From: CAXBGS01 sp963975425
Lineage (GTDB): Bacteria; Planctomycetota; Planctomycetia; Pirellulales; Pirellulaceae
DNA length: 64,000 nt
Assembly (NCBI GenBank): GCA_963975425.1
Contig: CAXBGS010000006.1
Location: forward strand, 348,096-412,095
Reading direction: 5' to 3'
The position numbers and the translations under genes were made by a program. The number at the start of each line of letters is the position of its first letter. Positions within the stretch are counted from its first letter, which is position 1. The notes beneath the pieces were generated by a model. That model searched no databases, had not been told where the DNA came from, and saw only the letters and a program-made list of their open reading frames with translations. This document shows, piece after piece, positions 8,502 to 16,724 of the stretch.

Positions 8502-8786
8502 ATGAAGCATGTCAACGAATTAGCACTCTTTCCGATGGGAAGACTCGTGATGACCAAAGGAGTAATGGAAGCAATTTCCGCCGATGAAATGCTTGTTGCA
8601 ATCATTCGGCACTCCCAAGGTGATTGGGGCGATGTGTGCGATGAAGACCGTTTATCAAACGCGGCTGCGCTAGTGCAGCCTTACCGTTTGTTCTCGGTCT
8701 ACACAGCGATGGACGAAACCAAGTTTTGGATCATCACAGAGCACGATCGCTCCTACACGACGATTCTCCTACCGAACGAGTACTAG
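8502..8786 (+). CDS. small plasmid-type protein of LALFP...LLPEY family
   Basis: 94 residues from ATG 8502; GTG 8469 lies inside the preceding hairpin and is rejected. Visible landmarks are ALFPMGRLVMTKGVMEAI, HSQGDWGDVCDED, YRLFSVYT, WIITEHDRSYTTILLPNEY. I recognise this as a short family frequent on plasmids and integrative elements, sometimes misnamed as a restriction enzyme M subunit in annotations. It has no methylase motifs. Biological role unknown; expected to be a soluble cytoplasmic protein. Confidence 0.85.
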   Translation: MKHVNELALFPMGRLVMTKGVMEAISADEMLVAIIRHSQGDWGDVCDEDRLSNAAALVQPYRLFSVYTAMDETKFWIITEHDRSYTTILLPNEY

Positions 8787-8841
8787 ATCGCAACATCGGT
8801 TTTTTCGCCCAAGTGGCGACAAGGGTTATTCCCATGGTTTT

Positions 8842-8963
8842 GCCGGGCTGTTCGTGTCAGCCCGGCACTTTTCCACAGTCCTTCTCCCTGACAGGCCACT
8901 GTCAGGGAGGGGCGATTGAAGAACGGGGAGTTCACGCCCCTCTGTCACACGTGAACTTCCCCT
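8842..8963 (+). other. three consecutive hairpins before gene 8978
   Basis: GCCGGGCTG / CAGCCCGGC pair at 8842-8866 (loop 7). CTCCCTGACAG / CTGTCAGGGAG pair at 8884-8909 (loop 4). GGGGAGTTCACG / CGTGAACTTCCCC pair at 8924-8963 with one bulge. Together they fill the gap before the small gene at 8978. The first is followed by ACTTTTCC and could be a terminator; the last is followed by TTTT. Confidence 0.7.
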
Positions 8964-8977
8964 TTTGGAGAAAAACA

Positions 8978-9271
8978 ATGACACGACTTTATCAACGCCT
9001 AGTAATTCGACTAATGCCAGTCGCTTTGCTCAATGCGATACACATCGTTTATGAGGAGTGCGCCGCGTCATGTATTGACCGGACAAACTCACCATTCGTG
9101 CATCCGATTGAAACATTTGCGAGTTGGCTACGTGAAGCACATGAGATTGGCTGGGTACCGCCTAGTCGACCAATTCCCTTGGGAGACAAAGGGTCGATTT
9201 CCGGAATGGACGATGGAACAAATCCGTCGTGGCTGTCGGAATCGGATTGGCTTCACGAAGAGACGAACTAG
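8978..9271 (+). CDS. small hypothetical protein
   Basis: 97 residues from ATG 8978 with GGAG 9 bp upstream. An amphipathic N-terminus (RLYQRLVIRLMPVALLNAIHIVYEE) is followed by a segment with two Cys and an acidic, Trp-containing tail (NPSWLSESDWLHEE). No family recognised. It sits in the hairpin-spaced run of tiny genes and is closed by a strong terminator hairpin. Confidence 0.65.
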   Translation: MTRLYQRLVIRLMPVALLNAIHIVYEECAASCIDRTNSPFVHPIETFASWLREAHEIGWVPPSRPIPLGDKGSISGMDDGTNPSWLSESDWLHEETN

Positions 9272-9278
9272 GCAACTA

Positions 9279-9312
9279 GCGTGGAGAGGGTGACAGCTCT
9301 CCACGCATTTTT
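9279..9312 (+). terminator. intrinsic terminator
   Basis: GCGTGGAGAG / CTCTCCACGC, a 10-bp perfect stem at 9279-9306, is followed by ATTTTT. It ends transcription after 8978-9271 or attenuates readthrough into 9343. Confidence 0.8.
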
Positions 9313-9342
9313 AATCAACCTTTGACAACCGGCTGCAATGAA

Positions 9343-9669
9343 ATGACTCAGCAAACAAGAAAACCGTACGCGTTGGTTGGGGCCGAGCACCTTACTGCGT
9401 CAATACACAAAACCGGCGATGAACTGATCGGCTTCCAATACCGGTTCAACATTATTCGTCTTGTCAGCCAAACCGGAAGAGTCACTCACTGGTTTGGCCC
9501 GAACGACCTCGAGGCACTTGTCAAGCTGACCCGCGTTTTGGCCGGAGAGCTTGCCATTGACGGCTGCATGGACAGTTCTCTGCGCCAACGGCTCTGCCGA
9601 CTTTCAGTTGTGCTTGACGAAGCCATTGAAGGAATGGAAGACGCAAACAGTGACGGGGCATGTCAATGA
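9343..9669 (+). CDS. small conserved element protein, family S copy 2
   Basis: 108 residues from ATG 9343 (TTG 9322 is less likely). Landmarks are LTASIHKTGDELIGFQYRFNIIRLV, WFGPNDLEALVKLTRVLAGEL. The beta-rich first half and the FGPNDL-helix second half follow the same plan as 8192-8449 and 9666-9917. The stop overlaps the next start. Function unknown. Confidence 0.7.
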   Translation: MTQQTRKPYALVGAEHLTASIHKTGDELIGFQYRFNIIRLVSQTGRVTHWFGPNDLEALVKLTRVLAGELAIDGCMDSSLRQRLCRLSVVLDEAIEGMEDANSDGACQ

Positions 9670-9917
9670 AAACCAAGCTAGTCCACGAACTGCGGTACGG
9701 CATGCTGCTCCTGAAGATCAAACGTGCCAGCAATAATAGAACCTCAATCCACGTTGTCTCGATTCATCGACTGTACCGAAACGGCGAGCTCTGGCACGAA
9801 TCCACTCGTTTCGGGCAGGACGACATTCCTTCGATGCGATACCTGCTCGATGAAGCACATTCCTGGATGCTTTCTCAAACAGAAGAGAATGCCGGCGGAA
9901 ACGGTGAACGGCAATGA
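9666..9917 (+). CDS. small conserved element protein, family S copy 3
   Basis: 83 residues from ATG 9666, which overlaps the previous stop (ATGA); ATG 9660 is also possible. Landmarks are LLLKIKRASNN, SIHVVSIHRLYRNGELWHEST, FGQDDIPSMRYLLDEAHSWM. This is the same small-fold plan as 8192-8449. The stop overlaps the methyltransferase start at 9914, so the three genes are translationally coupled. Confidence 0.72.
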   Translation: MKTKLVHELRYGMLLLKIKRASNNRTSIHVVSIHRLYRNGELWHESTRFGQDDIPSMRYLLDEAHSWMLSQTEENAGGNGERQ

Positions 9918-10477
9918 AAAACCGTTTACCGAGCATCGTGAATGATCTCAACACGTTGATCGAAACGAATGCAAAATTCACTACGGTCTACGCCGATCCG
10001 CCGTGGTCCTATTCAAACAAGGCCGCTCGCGGTGCAGCCGACAATCACTACCCCACGATGACACTCGACGCCATCTGTCGCTTTCCGGTTGCTGACTTGA
10101 TTGCGGCCGACGCTCATCTGCATCTTTGGACAACGAACGGTTTTCTACGTGAGGCATTTGATGTCATGGACGCTTGGGGCTTCGCTTTCAAGTCTTGTCT
10201 TGTTTGGATCAAACCTCAAATGGGGATGGGGAACTACTGGCGCGTCTCGCACGAATTCCTACTTCTTGGAGTGCGAGGCAGATTGCCTTTCAACGACAAC
10301 ACATGCAGAAGCTGGCTGCTTCATCCGCGGACGCGCCACAGCAAAAAACCATTCGCCGCACGATCGCTGATTGAGCGAGTAAGCCCAGGCCCTTACCTCG
10401 AACTATTTGGGCGTGAAGAGCAGCCGCGAACTGACTGGACAGTGTACGGAAACCAAGTGGAGCGTCGGCTGTTCTAG
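9914..10477 (+). CDS. MT-A70 family adenine-N6 methyltransferase
   Basis: 187 residues. The catalytic motif DPPW is at about residues 29-32 (YADPPWSY), followed by HLHLWTTNGFLREAFDVMDAWGF and KSCLVWIKPQMGMGNYWRVSHEFLLLGVRG, all typical of MT-A70-type enzymes. The C-terminal LIERVSPGPYLELFGRE matches the family's end. It transfers a methyl group from S-adenosylmethionine to adenine, most likely in DNA in this setting. Phage and element copies often protect the element from host restriction. No nuclease partner is adjacent, so it appears orphan. Overlap with the previous gene suggests co-expression with the small family S genes. Confidence 0.9.
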   Translation: MKNRLPSIVNDLNTLIETNAKFTTVYADPPWSYSNKAARGAADNHYPTMTLDAICRFPVADLIAADAHLHLWTTNGFLREAFDVMDAWGFAFKSCLVWIKPQMGMGNYWRVSHEFLLLGVRGRLPFNDNTCRSWLLHPRTRHSKKPFAARSLIERVSPGPYLELFGREEQPRTDWTVYGNQVERRLF

Positions 10478-10493
10478 CTACCGGCAAATCGCG

Positions 10494-10754
10494 ATGCCAA
10501 AAACTCCAAACGAACCGAAACCCTTACTCACCGTCGCCGATGTCGCGAATTGGCTAAGCGTATCAGGCAGTTTGGTTTATCAGCTTGTCGAGGCTGGCAA
10601 GTTGCCCGTTTACCGTATCGGCAATGGTCGCGGCGCAATTCGATTCCGCCCTGAAGATGTTGAATGCTACCTCGCCGATTGTCGGACTGAAAACCAACCC
10701 CTTCAAACAGTGCGAAAACTACGACCTCAGCTCAAACATCTGCGGTTGGACTGA
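10494..10754 (+). CDS. excisionase-like HTH DNA-binding protein
   Basis: 86 residues from ATG 10494. LTVADVANWLSVSGSLVYQLVEAGKLPVYRIGNGRGAIRFRPEDVECYL is a textbook MerR/Xis-type winged helix (HTH_17, excisionase family). It probably bends att-site DNA to direct excision by the integrase at 15281, or regulates transfer genes. It lies at the end of the plus-strand run, 17 bp after the methyltransferase. Confidence 0.85.
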   Translation: MPKTPNEPKPLLTVADVANWLSVSGSLVYQLVEAGKLPVYRIGNGRGAIRFRPEDVECYLADCRTENQPLQTVRKLRPQLKHLRLD

Positions 10755-10771
10755 ATTATTGCGCTTACTCG

Positions 10772-10826
10772 AACATCAGAGGCGACCGAAAGGCTCGCTT
10801 CGCCAGACCCTGTCCGGCTGCCACCG
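10772..10826 (+). repeat. direct repeat copy 1 (partner at 16483)
   Basis: AACATCAGAGGCGAC, then one variable base, GAAAGGCT, one variable base, GCTTCGC; about 30 of 32 bases match 16483-16514. After a divergent spacer both copies also share GGCTGCCACC. The two copies bracket the Gabija genes and the integrase. Confidence 0.75.
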
Positions 10827-10840
10827 GTCAGGGTCGTTTT
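10806..10840 (+). terminator. intrinsic terminator
   Basis: GACCCTG-T-CCGG pairs with CCGG-T-CAGGGTC around a 6-base loop, then GTTTTCG. It probably ends the plus-strand run from 9343 to 10754. Confidence 0.7.
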
Positions 10841-10924
10841 CGTTCTGGAAGGGAAAGTGTTTCTCTAATTCAGCAATATCCATCGCCATCTCTTTCGATC
10901 AAGAACACAACTATTCGACACATA

Positions 10925-10947
10925 GCTCCGGTGGCGGCCGCCGGAGC
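10925..10947 (+). repeat. REP-like hairpin 1
   Basis: GCTCCGG, a 9-base loop, CCGGAGC, followed by GCGC. The same 23-base geometry occurs at 24124-24146 and, with a weaker stem, at 38005-38027. Confidence 0.55.
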
Positions 10948-11218
10948 GCGCAAGCGAGTTGGTGAACACTGGTCGGTCTGAGAAGCTCGTCCAGTTTTGT
11001 CGGCTCCCAGGTAGTGGCTTTGTGCGGGGGTGAAAGTGATTTCCTCCAATTGAGACCTGGAGCCTTTTCTTCCTTCTCCAGCGCGAAACCGCCCACAGGT
11101 CACCCGATCCAAAATGACTGCACAAGAAGACGGAATCACGACCTTGGCCGCGACCAACCGTTGTTTGCTGCGCGGCTAAATCCAGGCAATAGGCCCTTCG
11201 CCAGATACCCATTTTTGA

Positions 11219-13075
11219 CTAGCCATCATGGACTTCCACGAATTCAAGCCCCATCTCATCAAGAAATCGGCTTGGATATTTACGATAGCCGTTTGAGCGT
11301 TGAGAGTAGGTAAACGTCAAGTTACTTTCTGCACGAGTGATTGCTACAAAGCAGGCTCTACGCTCTTCCTCCATCTGCGGCGATCGGTCGCCCTCCTTGA
11401 TCGCGCGGAAGTCAGGCATGCAATCATCCTGCATTCCAACAATGTACACATGCTTGAACTCAAGTCCTTTAGCACCATGAATTGTCATCAAGCAAACAGA
11501 GTCGTCTGGCGAAGTGGGTGCCTTTGATCGCATGTCCAGCTCCTGGACGAAACAGTCAAGCTCGACATCCTCCCCAAAATGGAGTGCAAGATCGTCCGTT
11601 ATTTCCTGCCATGCGCGCTCATCTAGGGAAAGGTTTGCGAGGTGTTTTTCGCCTGAGCAACGATTCAAATTCTGGATTGCCTCTACAGCATCAGATGTCC
11701 AGTTCTGAAAGCACTCAGGAGATTCCACCACGTCCAAAAGCGACTGAGACAACACCTCGACAAAACAATGACCGTCAGATAGCTGTGGCAAAACGGCGTT
11801 GACCAACGCGGAAAGTGACGCGGCTCCAAGTCCAGTGGTGTGAACATCGGGCATTCCGTTGAAAGAGTCGGCGAGGGTTGAGAGGAGGATAGCATCTGAT
11901 GGTCTTGCAATTGCCCTGAGCATCAATTGCAACCACCGAAACTCCGATGTCAGGAAGTTGTCTTGTCGGGCAACCAACTCTGCGTTTACGCCGAATTCCT
12001 GTAGCCGGTCACGTATCGGTTCAAGCGTTTTTCGATTCCTACACAGGACAGCGATGCGACTCGGGTTTGCTCCATAGCGCTCATAAATATCCTCGCAAAC
12101 CCAACTACATTCATCGTCATTGGATTCAAATTCGTGGACTGAGACGGCTCCATCGCCTGCCGATTCTGCGAAAGCGATCAATGGCAGTTTCTCTGAATCT
12201 CGAAGGTCGTTGTTGCCGATCAGCCGATTAGCGAGTTCAAGAATCTCTGGGCAACAACGATAGTTTTCCGGCAACTGAAACACACTTGGACTAAACGCCG
12301 CGCGAAGCTCAGCAATGCGCTCGACACTCGCGCCGTTCCACGCGTAAATGAGTTGATCGTCATCCGCCACAACAAACAAGCCCTGTCCGCTGACGCTAGC
12401 GATCAGTCGTAGAAATGCCATCTGGCCGACATTGGAGTCCTGGAACTCGTCGATACAGACAAACGGAAACTCAACCCGAACCAGCTTTTGCGCTGCTGGG
12501 TTTTCTTCAAGCAATCGGATGACGAACGGCAGAACGAAGTCCATATCGACTCGATTCTGTTGCAGCAGTGAATTGCAATAGCGTTTCACCGTCGCGGAGT
12601 GTCCGCGCGGATCGGTGCCAGCTTTCCCAATATCGCTAAGCGACTCTTTGAATTTGCCGTAAGATGATTTTCCGGCAAAGATTTGAGCGTCCTCTGCAGA
12701 AATATTTCGCAAGATTGCTTGCCGTTCAGCGTCTTCTACCACTATCCCGAAGTCAGGTTGGATTCCGATAAGGTGACCATGTTGTCGCAGCAACTCACAG
12801 GCGAACGAGTGGAAAGTGGATGTGACGCACCGGTACTCTTCGTCTCCGGTTTCGCGAAGACGCTCTAGCATTTCGCGAGCGGCTTTGTTCGTGAAAGTTA
12901 ATGCAAGAATTCGTCCGTCTCTCGCACTCGTCTCATTCAGTATTCGTTGAATTTTCGCGATCAAGGTTCTTGTCTTCCCTGATCCTGGCCCAGCGATGAC
13001 CAGAGTCGCCGAATTGACATGCTCCAGTGCACGCTCTTGGCTACTGTTTAGCGATTCATTCATTTTAGTATTCAT
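11219..13075 (-). CDS. gajB: Gabija protein GajB, UvrD/PcrA-like helicase
   Basis: 618 residues. Superfamily I motifs in order: Walker A AGPGSGKTRT at residues 28-37, motif Ia ALTFTNKAAREM, DEFQDSN for the DEXQD box, VADDDQLIYAWNGA (motif III), ENYRC (IV), TIHGAKGLEF (V) and VAITRAE (VI). In Gabija the GajB subunit senses free DNA ends and nucleotide state and activates the GajA nuclease. Alone the protein could be taken for a repair helicase; the 4-bp overlap with a GajA-type gene upstream decides the call. Length is somewhat above the roughly 500 residues of the studied GajB. Expected to be cytoplasmic. MNESLNSSQ four codons downstream of the first ATG is an alternative start. Confidence 0.88.
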   Translation of the reverse strand: MNTKMNESLNSSQERALEHVNSATLVIAGPGSGKTRTLIAKIQRILNETSARDGRILALTFTNKAAREMLERLRETGDEEYRCVTSTFHSFACELLRQHGHLIGIQPDFGIVVEDAERQAILRNISAEDAQIFAGKSSYGKFKESLSDIGKAGTDPRGHSATVKRYCNSLLQQNRVDMDFVLPFVIRLLEENPAAQKLVRVEFPFVCIDEFQDSNVGQMAFLRLIASVSGQGLFVVADDDQLIYAWNGASVERIAELRAAFSPSVFQLPENYRCCPEILELANRLIGNNDLRDSEKLPLIAFAESAGDGAVSVHEFESNDDECSWVCEDIYERYGANPSRIAVLCRNRKTLEPIRDRLQEFGVNAELVARQDNFLTSEFRWLQLMLRAIARPSDAILLSTLADSFNGMPDVHTTGLGAASLSALVNAVLPQLSDGHCFVEVLSQSLLDVVESPECFQNWTSDAVEAIQNLNRCSGEKHLANLSLDERAWQEITDDLALHFGEDVELDCFVQELDMRSKAPTSPDDSVCLMTIHGAKGLEFKHVYIVGMQDDCMPDFRAIKEGDRSPQMEEERRACFVAITRAESNLTFTYSQRSNGYRKYPSRFLDEMGLEFVEVHDG

Positions 13076-14763
13076 GTGCCAAGCCCTTGCGCGACATTGG
13101 TGACGTTAGTAATGACCTGAAGAATTTCCGGAGGGCAATTGCTTAGCTGGTTTGCGCGGATGTCTTCAACAACGTCCAATGCCGCACCAGGTTTCGATCG
13201 ACTCCTCAACGATGACTTGAGAATTTTTTTTCGACGATCATCTGCGTTCGTATTCCGAGCTTCCATAGCCAGTTTTTGAGCTGGGCAAATGCCTTCGTAA
13301 TAGGCTTGGAATCCATTTTCCCAAAGCACGGATTCAATATCTGGCAATGACCATTGTGTAATGTGCTCTGCGTAAACGCGGCCATTGAGGTGGCTTGATG
13401 CTTGGGCCGCATACTTGCTCCCTTCAGCATCGCCGTCCGAAAGAACATGCCACGTGATTCCAAGCTGGTCGGCTAGCGGAATCAAAAGGTCAAGATTGGT
13501 CTGCGCAAACGGGACGACATAGACCCCCAATGATGAAAAGGAGCTCCCAGCGAATTGAGAAATTGGCGGGAGGAAATGAAACTCCGTTTCCCCCTCGACA
13601 AACAGCCACATTCGTCCAAAAAGCAAGTAGCCTCTTTGACCAAACACGTGGAAATGAAGCTTGCGTTGATCGTGATCGGGGATCGAATTCCGCGGAACCA
13701 ACCCAATACGATGCTGATCACCGAGTCTGTAGAGCCGACGAATGTTGGTCAGCTCGCACTCGCCAACAAATTCTCCTGAATGGGTTGAGACAACGACTTG
13801 GTCCGCCACGCTATTGACGGTTCCAGTAACCGATGAAACAGCCCAGGGATGAAGGTGAGCCTCGGGTTCCTCGATGGTAGCTGCAGAAAGGCAATGCCCA
13901 GCTTGCTTCGCCAGCTTAGCGAATGCAGAAAAGAGAAAGAATGCAGCGAGGCTTTGTGTGCCTGCACCGTGCATTCCAATTGGCAGATCGGTGCCGACCC
14001 GACTTTTGATTCGCACTTCCGTGCGCTGGAGAAGCGACTTAATACTTGGTGGAAGTGGCGACACTCGGACGCCATCGACGCCATGTCCGACATCAGTCAT
14101 GCCAGACAGCTTCATCAATTCCTCGACGACAAGTTTCAAATTTTCTGAATTTGCAACGAGCCGCGAGCCGAGCTGGTCGAGCTCCGCTTCAATTTCCGCA
14201 GCGAGTTCAGACTCAAGCGTTGTCGCATCTAGAATAGGCCCCAAGAATTGTGCGGTTGGCCGAAAGTCGTGAGTTGCAGTCCGGTTTGCGTGAAGTGATT
14301 TGCAACTCACTAGTTCGCACAATCCGTTCAGCCCCTCATAGGTGACGTTTTTTTGGAGCTCATCACCATTCGGGTTCAGGAACACGGGCGAATGGCTCGC
14401 TTGGCCTGTTAGATCATTCCATGTGCCTGTCACGCGAAGGATGACTTCGTTCTCTGCCGTGTTCGGATTGATCGAAACCACTCTTCTTAACTTCCGTGTA
14501 ATAATTGCTTCGTCGGGATCATTCGCTGGAATTACGAACGTACATTCCAGACGGATTTCCGATGGAGGACTGCCCTGAAAATCTTGCTCGCGAAAGACGT
14601 ACCCACGCTTCGCGGGGACTTTGTCTAGGCAAATTCGGAAAGCATCTAGCACTGAGGATTTACCAGCGTTGTTTTCGCCGATAAGCACGGTTCGGGGCGC
14701 AAGCGGAACATCTAAGCGAGTGATGCCGCGATAATTTTCAATGATAAGTCTCGATGCGTGCAT
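13072..14763 (-). CDS. gajA: Gabija protein GajA, OLD-like ATPase-TOPRIM nuclease
   Basis: 563 residues from ATG 14763 (TTG 14772 would add three). The N-terminal ABC-type ATPase has RLIIENYRGI and Walker A IGENNAGKSS at 28-37, with the signature/Walker B region AGHCLSAATIEEPEAHLHPW near 290-310. The C-terminal TOPRIM domain has LFVEGETEF near 388 and LSDGDAEG near 441, the acidic residues that bind metal. GajA is a sequence-specific DNA-nicking nuclease held inactive by nucleotides and released when phage replication depletes them. It is transcribed first, with GajB overlapping by 4 bp, the standard Gabija order. Confidence 0.9.
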   Translation of the reverse strand: MHASRLIIENYRGITRLDVPLAPRTVLIGENNAGKSSVLDAFRICLDKVPAKRGYVFREQDFQGSPPSEIRLECTFVIPANDPDEAIITRKLRRVVSINPNTAENEVILRVTGTWNDLTGQASHSPVFLNPNGDELQKNVTYEGLNGLCELVSCKSLHANRTATHDFRPTAQFLGPILDATTLESELAAEIEAELDQLGSRLVANSENLKLVVEELMKLSGMTDVGHGVDGVRVSPLPPSIKSLLQRTEVRIKSRVGTDLPIGMHGAGTQSLAAFFLFSAFAKLAKQAGHCLSAATIEEPEAHLHPWAVSSVTGTVNSVADQVVVSTHSGEFVGECELTNIRRLYRLGDQHRIGLVPRNSIPDHDQRKLHFHVFGQRGYLLFGRMWLFVEGETEFHFLPPISQFAGSSFSSLGVYVVPFAQTNLDLLIPLADQLGITWHVLSDGDAEGSKYAAQASSHLNGRVYAEHITQWSLPDIESVLWENGFQAYYEGICPAQKLAMEARNTNADDRRKKILKSSLRSRSKPGAALDVVEDIRANQLSNCPPEILQVITNVTNVAQGLGT

Positions 14764-15280
14764 CTGAGTCAATCAATCTGCGTTGGAGTTACGAAGGCCG
14801 CAATTGTTCGTTTGCACGAAACAATCAAGCCATGTTGTTTTCTTCAAGAGCACGCCAGTAGCGGGAAAGTTCACGCTCGGCCGGGGAGTACCTATACCGA
14901 TAAATCTGGGAAATCGTGAGAATCTCGCTCAGCTTACCAGCTTACGCCGTTTGCAGCGCCGGAAACGCCTTGTACGCGTGGCGAGGAAAAGGTCCGCGGA
15001 CTTGTTCTTGGCGTCCAGACTTTCGGCGCACCGGTGGCCGACATCGGTGACTCCAGTCGGGCAAGGATCCCAGTCCGATGACTGCCAATGCGCAGGTATC
15101 GCGACGACCTTGGGCGCGCTGGACTATCACACACACGTTCTGCGTTCACGACCGGTGCTCAGATAGCCAATTCCTTTTTGAGGCCGTCTGATTCGAGACT
15201 CCGTACACTCGCGTGTTCCGGGCGCCCTCGCACGCTTGTCCGCTCACGAGGGCGTCGCAATTCCTGCTACCGAAAAACGT
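14764..15280. other. 517-bp gap, no credible gene
   Basis: It separates Gabija from the integrase. Open frames here are short, unlike any family and without ribosome sites. The promoter for gajA should lie at its left end. No tRNA fragment or clear repeat was found. Confidence 0.55.
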
Positions 15281-16450
15281 CTAACCGTCTGTTGCACGCT
15301 TTGCTTGATCACGCATGTGATCGGGGCTGTGCGACAAGTGCTGATAGACACGAGCGAGCATCGCCGGATCTTTGTGTCCCATTAGTAAAGCAACAGTCAA
15401 AGCGTCCACGCCTCGCTTCAAAGCGTTCGTGGCCCAGGAATGACGAAGAGCGTAAAGCGAGTAGCGCGGCGCCACCTGAAAGGCCATTTTACGAAGTAGT
15501 TTTTGCTTCGCCTCGCAGCGAAGTTCCGCCGACGTCTTTTCCCGTTCGACACCCTTGATGCGTTTGGTTTTCTTCAACGTTTCAATGCATTTGCGAATAT
15601 CCTCTTCGCTAGGCTCCATGCCACTCGCTTTCAGTGTCGCTTTACCCATCCGAATTCGGATGCGATCAACTCCGCAGTTCACTGCATCCTTGGTCCAGGG
15701 TCTTCCACGGCTGTTGCGAAACAGTTCGTTTCCATCAGATTGAGCGAGTAAACGCTTCGTGATCGAATACGCCTCGTCGTCGAGGTATACGACGCGTGGC
15801 GCCTTCTTTCCTTTCGATTGGTTCTGCGGAAACACCCACCGGGCTTTGTCGATTTCGACGTAGCTGGCAATCAACCGCAACGATTCTTGTGGACGGCATC
15901 CGGTATGATACGTCGTGACTATCAAGTCTCGAAGCGACGGCTCTGTAACGTAAGCCAGCATCGCCTCGAATTCCTCCGGAGGAATGTAGACTTCACGTCG
16001 CTCGGGCGATGGAACTTCCATCGCAGTGAGTGGGCTAGTTTCGATATAGCCCTGCTTGACGGCCCACTTCAGACACGTCTTGATCGATCGGAAGTAGTTG
16101 TGGCGAGTCGTCACCGCCAATTCGTAGTCGTCGACCCACTGTTCGACATGGAACGGTCGAAGCTCGGAAACTTTGATGTCGGGATACTTACTCGCAAATC
16201 GTTGTAGACGATGGCGATACCACTCGAAGGTGTCCGGGGCTCGGTTTTTCTTCACCCAATCGAGAAATGTATCGATGATGGCGATGGCCGACTCTGGCGA
16301 CAGATGTGCAACACGAGGCTGAAGCATCATCTGATGGTAAAGCTCAAACGCAGCGTCGCGGTCAGGGCCGAGATTGATTTGCTTGCGGTTGATCTCGACG
16401 TACCAGAGACCACGTGCTTTCTTGAAGAAGGGTTTGGGGAAGTGAGCCAT
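15281..16450 (-). CDS. tyrosine recombinase (integrase) of left element
   Basis: 389 residues. The N-terminal Arm/SAM-like part begins PKPFFKKARGLWYVEINRKQ and the catalytic domain has TGCRPQESLRL (first Arg), LYALRHSWATNALKRG (H-x-x-R), LLMGHKD (H/W) and the Tyr in MLARVYQHLSHS. It catalyses site-specific integration and excision; the adjacent tRNA-Asp 3' end, 200 bp upstream, is the likely attachment site. A basic insert with EEDIRKCIETLKKTKR lies between the Arg boxes. The protein is related to the integrase at 22176, sharing the PKPFF(K/R)K start and the LGPDRDAA / LGKDRDAA box. Confidence 0.93.
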   Translation of the reverse strand: MAHFPKPFFKKARGLWYVEINRKQINLGPDRDAAFELYHQMMLQPRVAHLSPESAIAIIDTFLDWVKKNRAPDTFEWYRHRLQRFASKYPDIKVSELRPFHVEQWVDDYELAVTTRHNYFRSIKTCLKWAVKQGYIETSPLTAMEVPSPERREVYIPPEEFEAMLAYVTEPSLRDLIVTTYHTGCRPQESLRLIASYVEIDKARWVFPQNQSKGKKAPRVVYLDDEAYSITKRLLAQSDGNELFRNSRGRPWTKDAVNCGVDRIRIRMGKATLKASGMEPSEEDIRKCIETLKKTKRIKGVEREKTSAELRCEAKQKLLRKMAFQVAPRYSLYALRHSWATNALKRGVDALTVALLMGHKDPAMLARVYQHLSHSPDHMRDQAKRATDG

Positions 16451-16482
16451 AGTGAACCTCTACTGAATCCAAGGAATGGGGA

Positions 16483-16540
16483 AACATCAGAGGCGACAGA
16501 AAGGCTTGCTTCGCATCACACCGATGGCTGCCACCAAAGG
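16483..16540 (+). repeat. direct repeat copy 2 (partner at 10772)
   Basis: Second copy of the repeat described at 10772, located 32 bp upstream of the integrase start and about 110 bp from the 3' end of tRNA-Asp. It may be a recombinase arm-binding site or a mark of element accretion. Confidence 0.7.
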
Positions 16541-16650
16541 GGGTGATGAGGGTCGTCTGACCAAAGTTCTCGGACAACTTTTCGGACAGTGCCAACGGAC
16601 ACCAAACAGTGAACATTCGCAAGTCCAAGTAATTGCAGGCTTTAAAGCAG

Positions 16651-16724
16651 CGACGCGGACGGGACTCGAACCCGCAACCTCCGGATCGACAGTCCGGGGC
16701 TCTAACCAATTGAGCTACCGCGCC
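16651..16724 (-). tRNA. tRNA-Asp(GTC)
   Basis: A 74-base cloverleaf on the minus strand. The acceptor GGCGCGG pairs with CCGCGTC, the D arm starts TAGCTC, the anticodon loop CTGTCGA gives GTC at 16688-16690, and the T arm has GGGTTCGAGTCCC. No CCA is encoded. The 3' end faces the integrase at 15281, so it is the probable attB of the left element. Confidence 0.95.

Larger units (their letters stand above)
10755..11218. other. 464-bp gap without a credible gene
   Basis: It lies between the plus-strand HTH gene and the minus-strand Gabija genes. It holds the first copy of a direct repeat (10772-10803), a terminator hairpin (10806-10840) and a REP-like hairpin (10925-10947). Short open frames here have no plausible composition or ribosome site. 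Confidence 0.6.

Noticed and set aside
10865..11212. minus-strand frames between the HTH gene and gajB
   Set aside because: Several competing short frames over hairpin sequence, none with plausible composition.
10772..16540. Transposon ends around the Gabija segment
   Set aside because: The repeats are direct, not inverted, and no transposase gene lies between; an integrase does.
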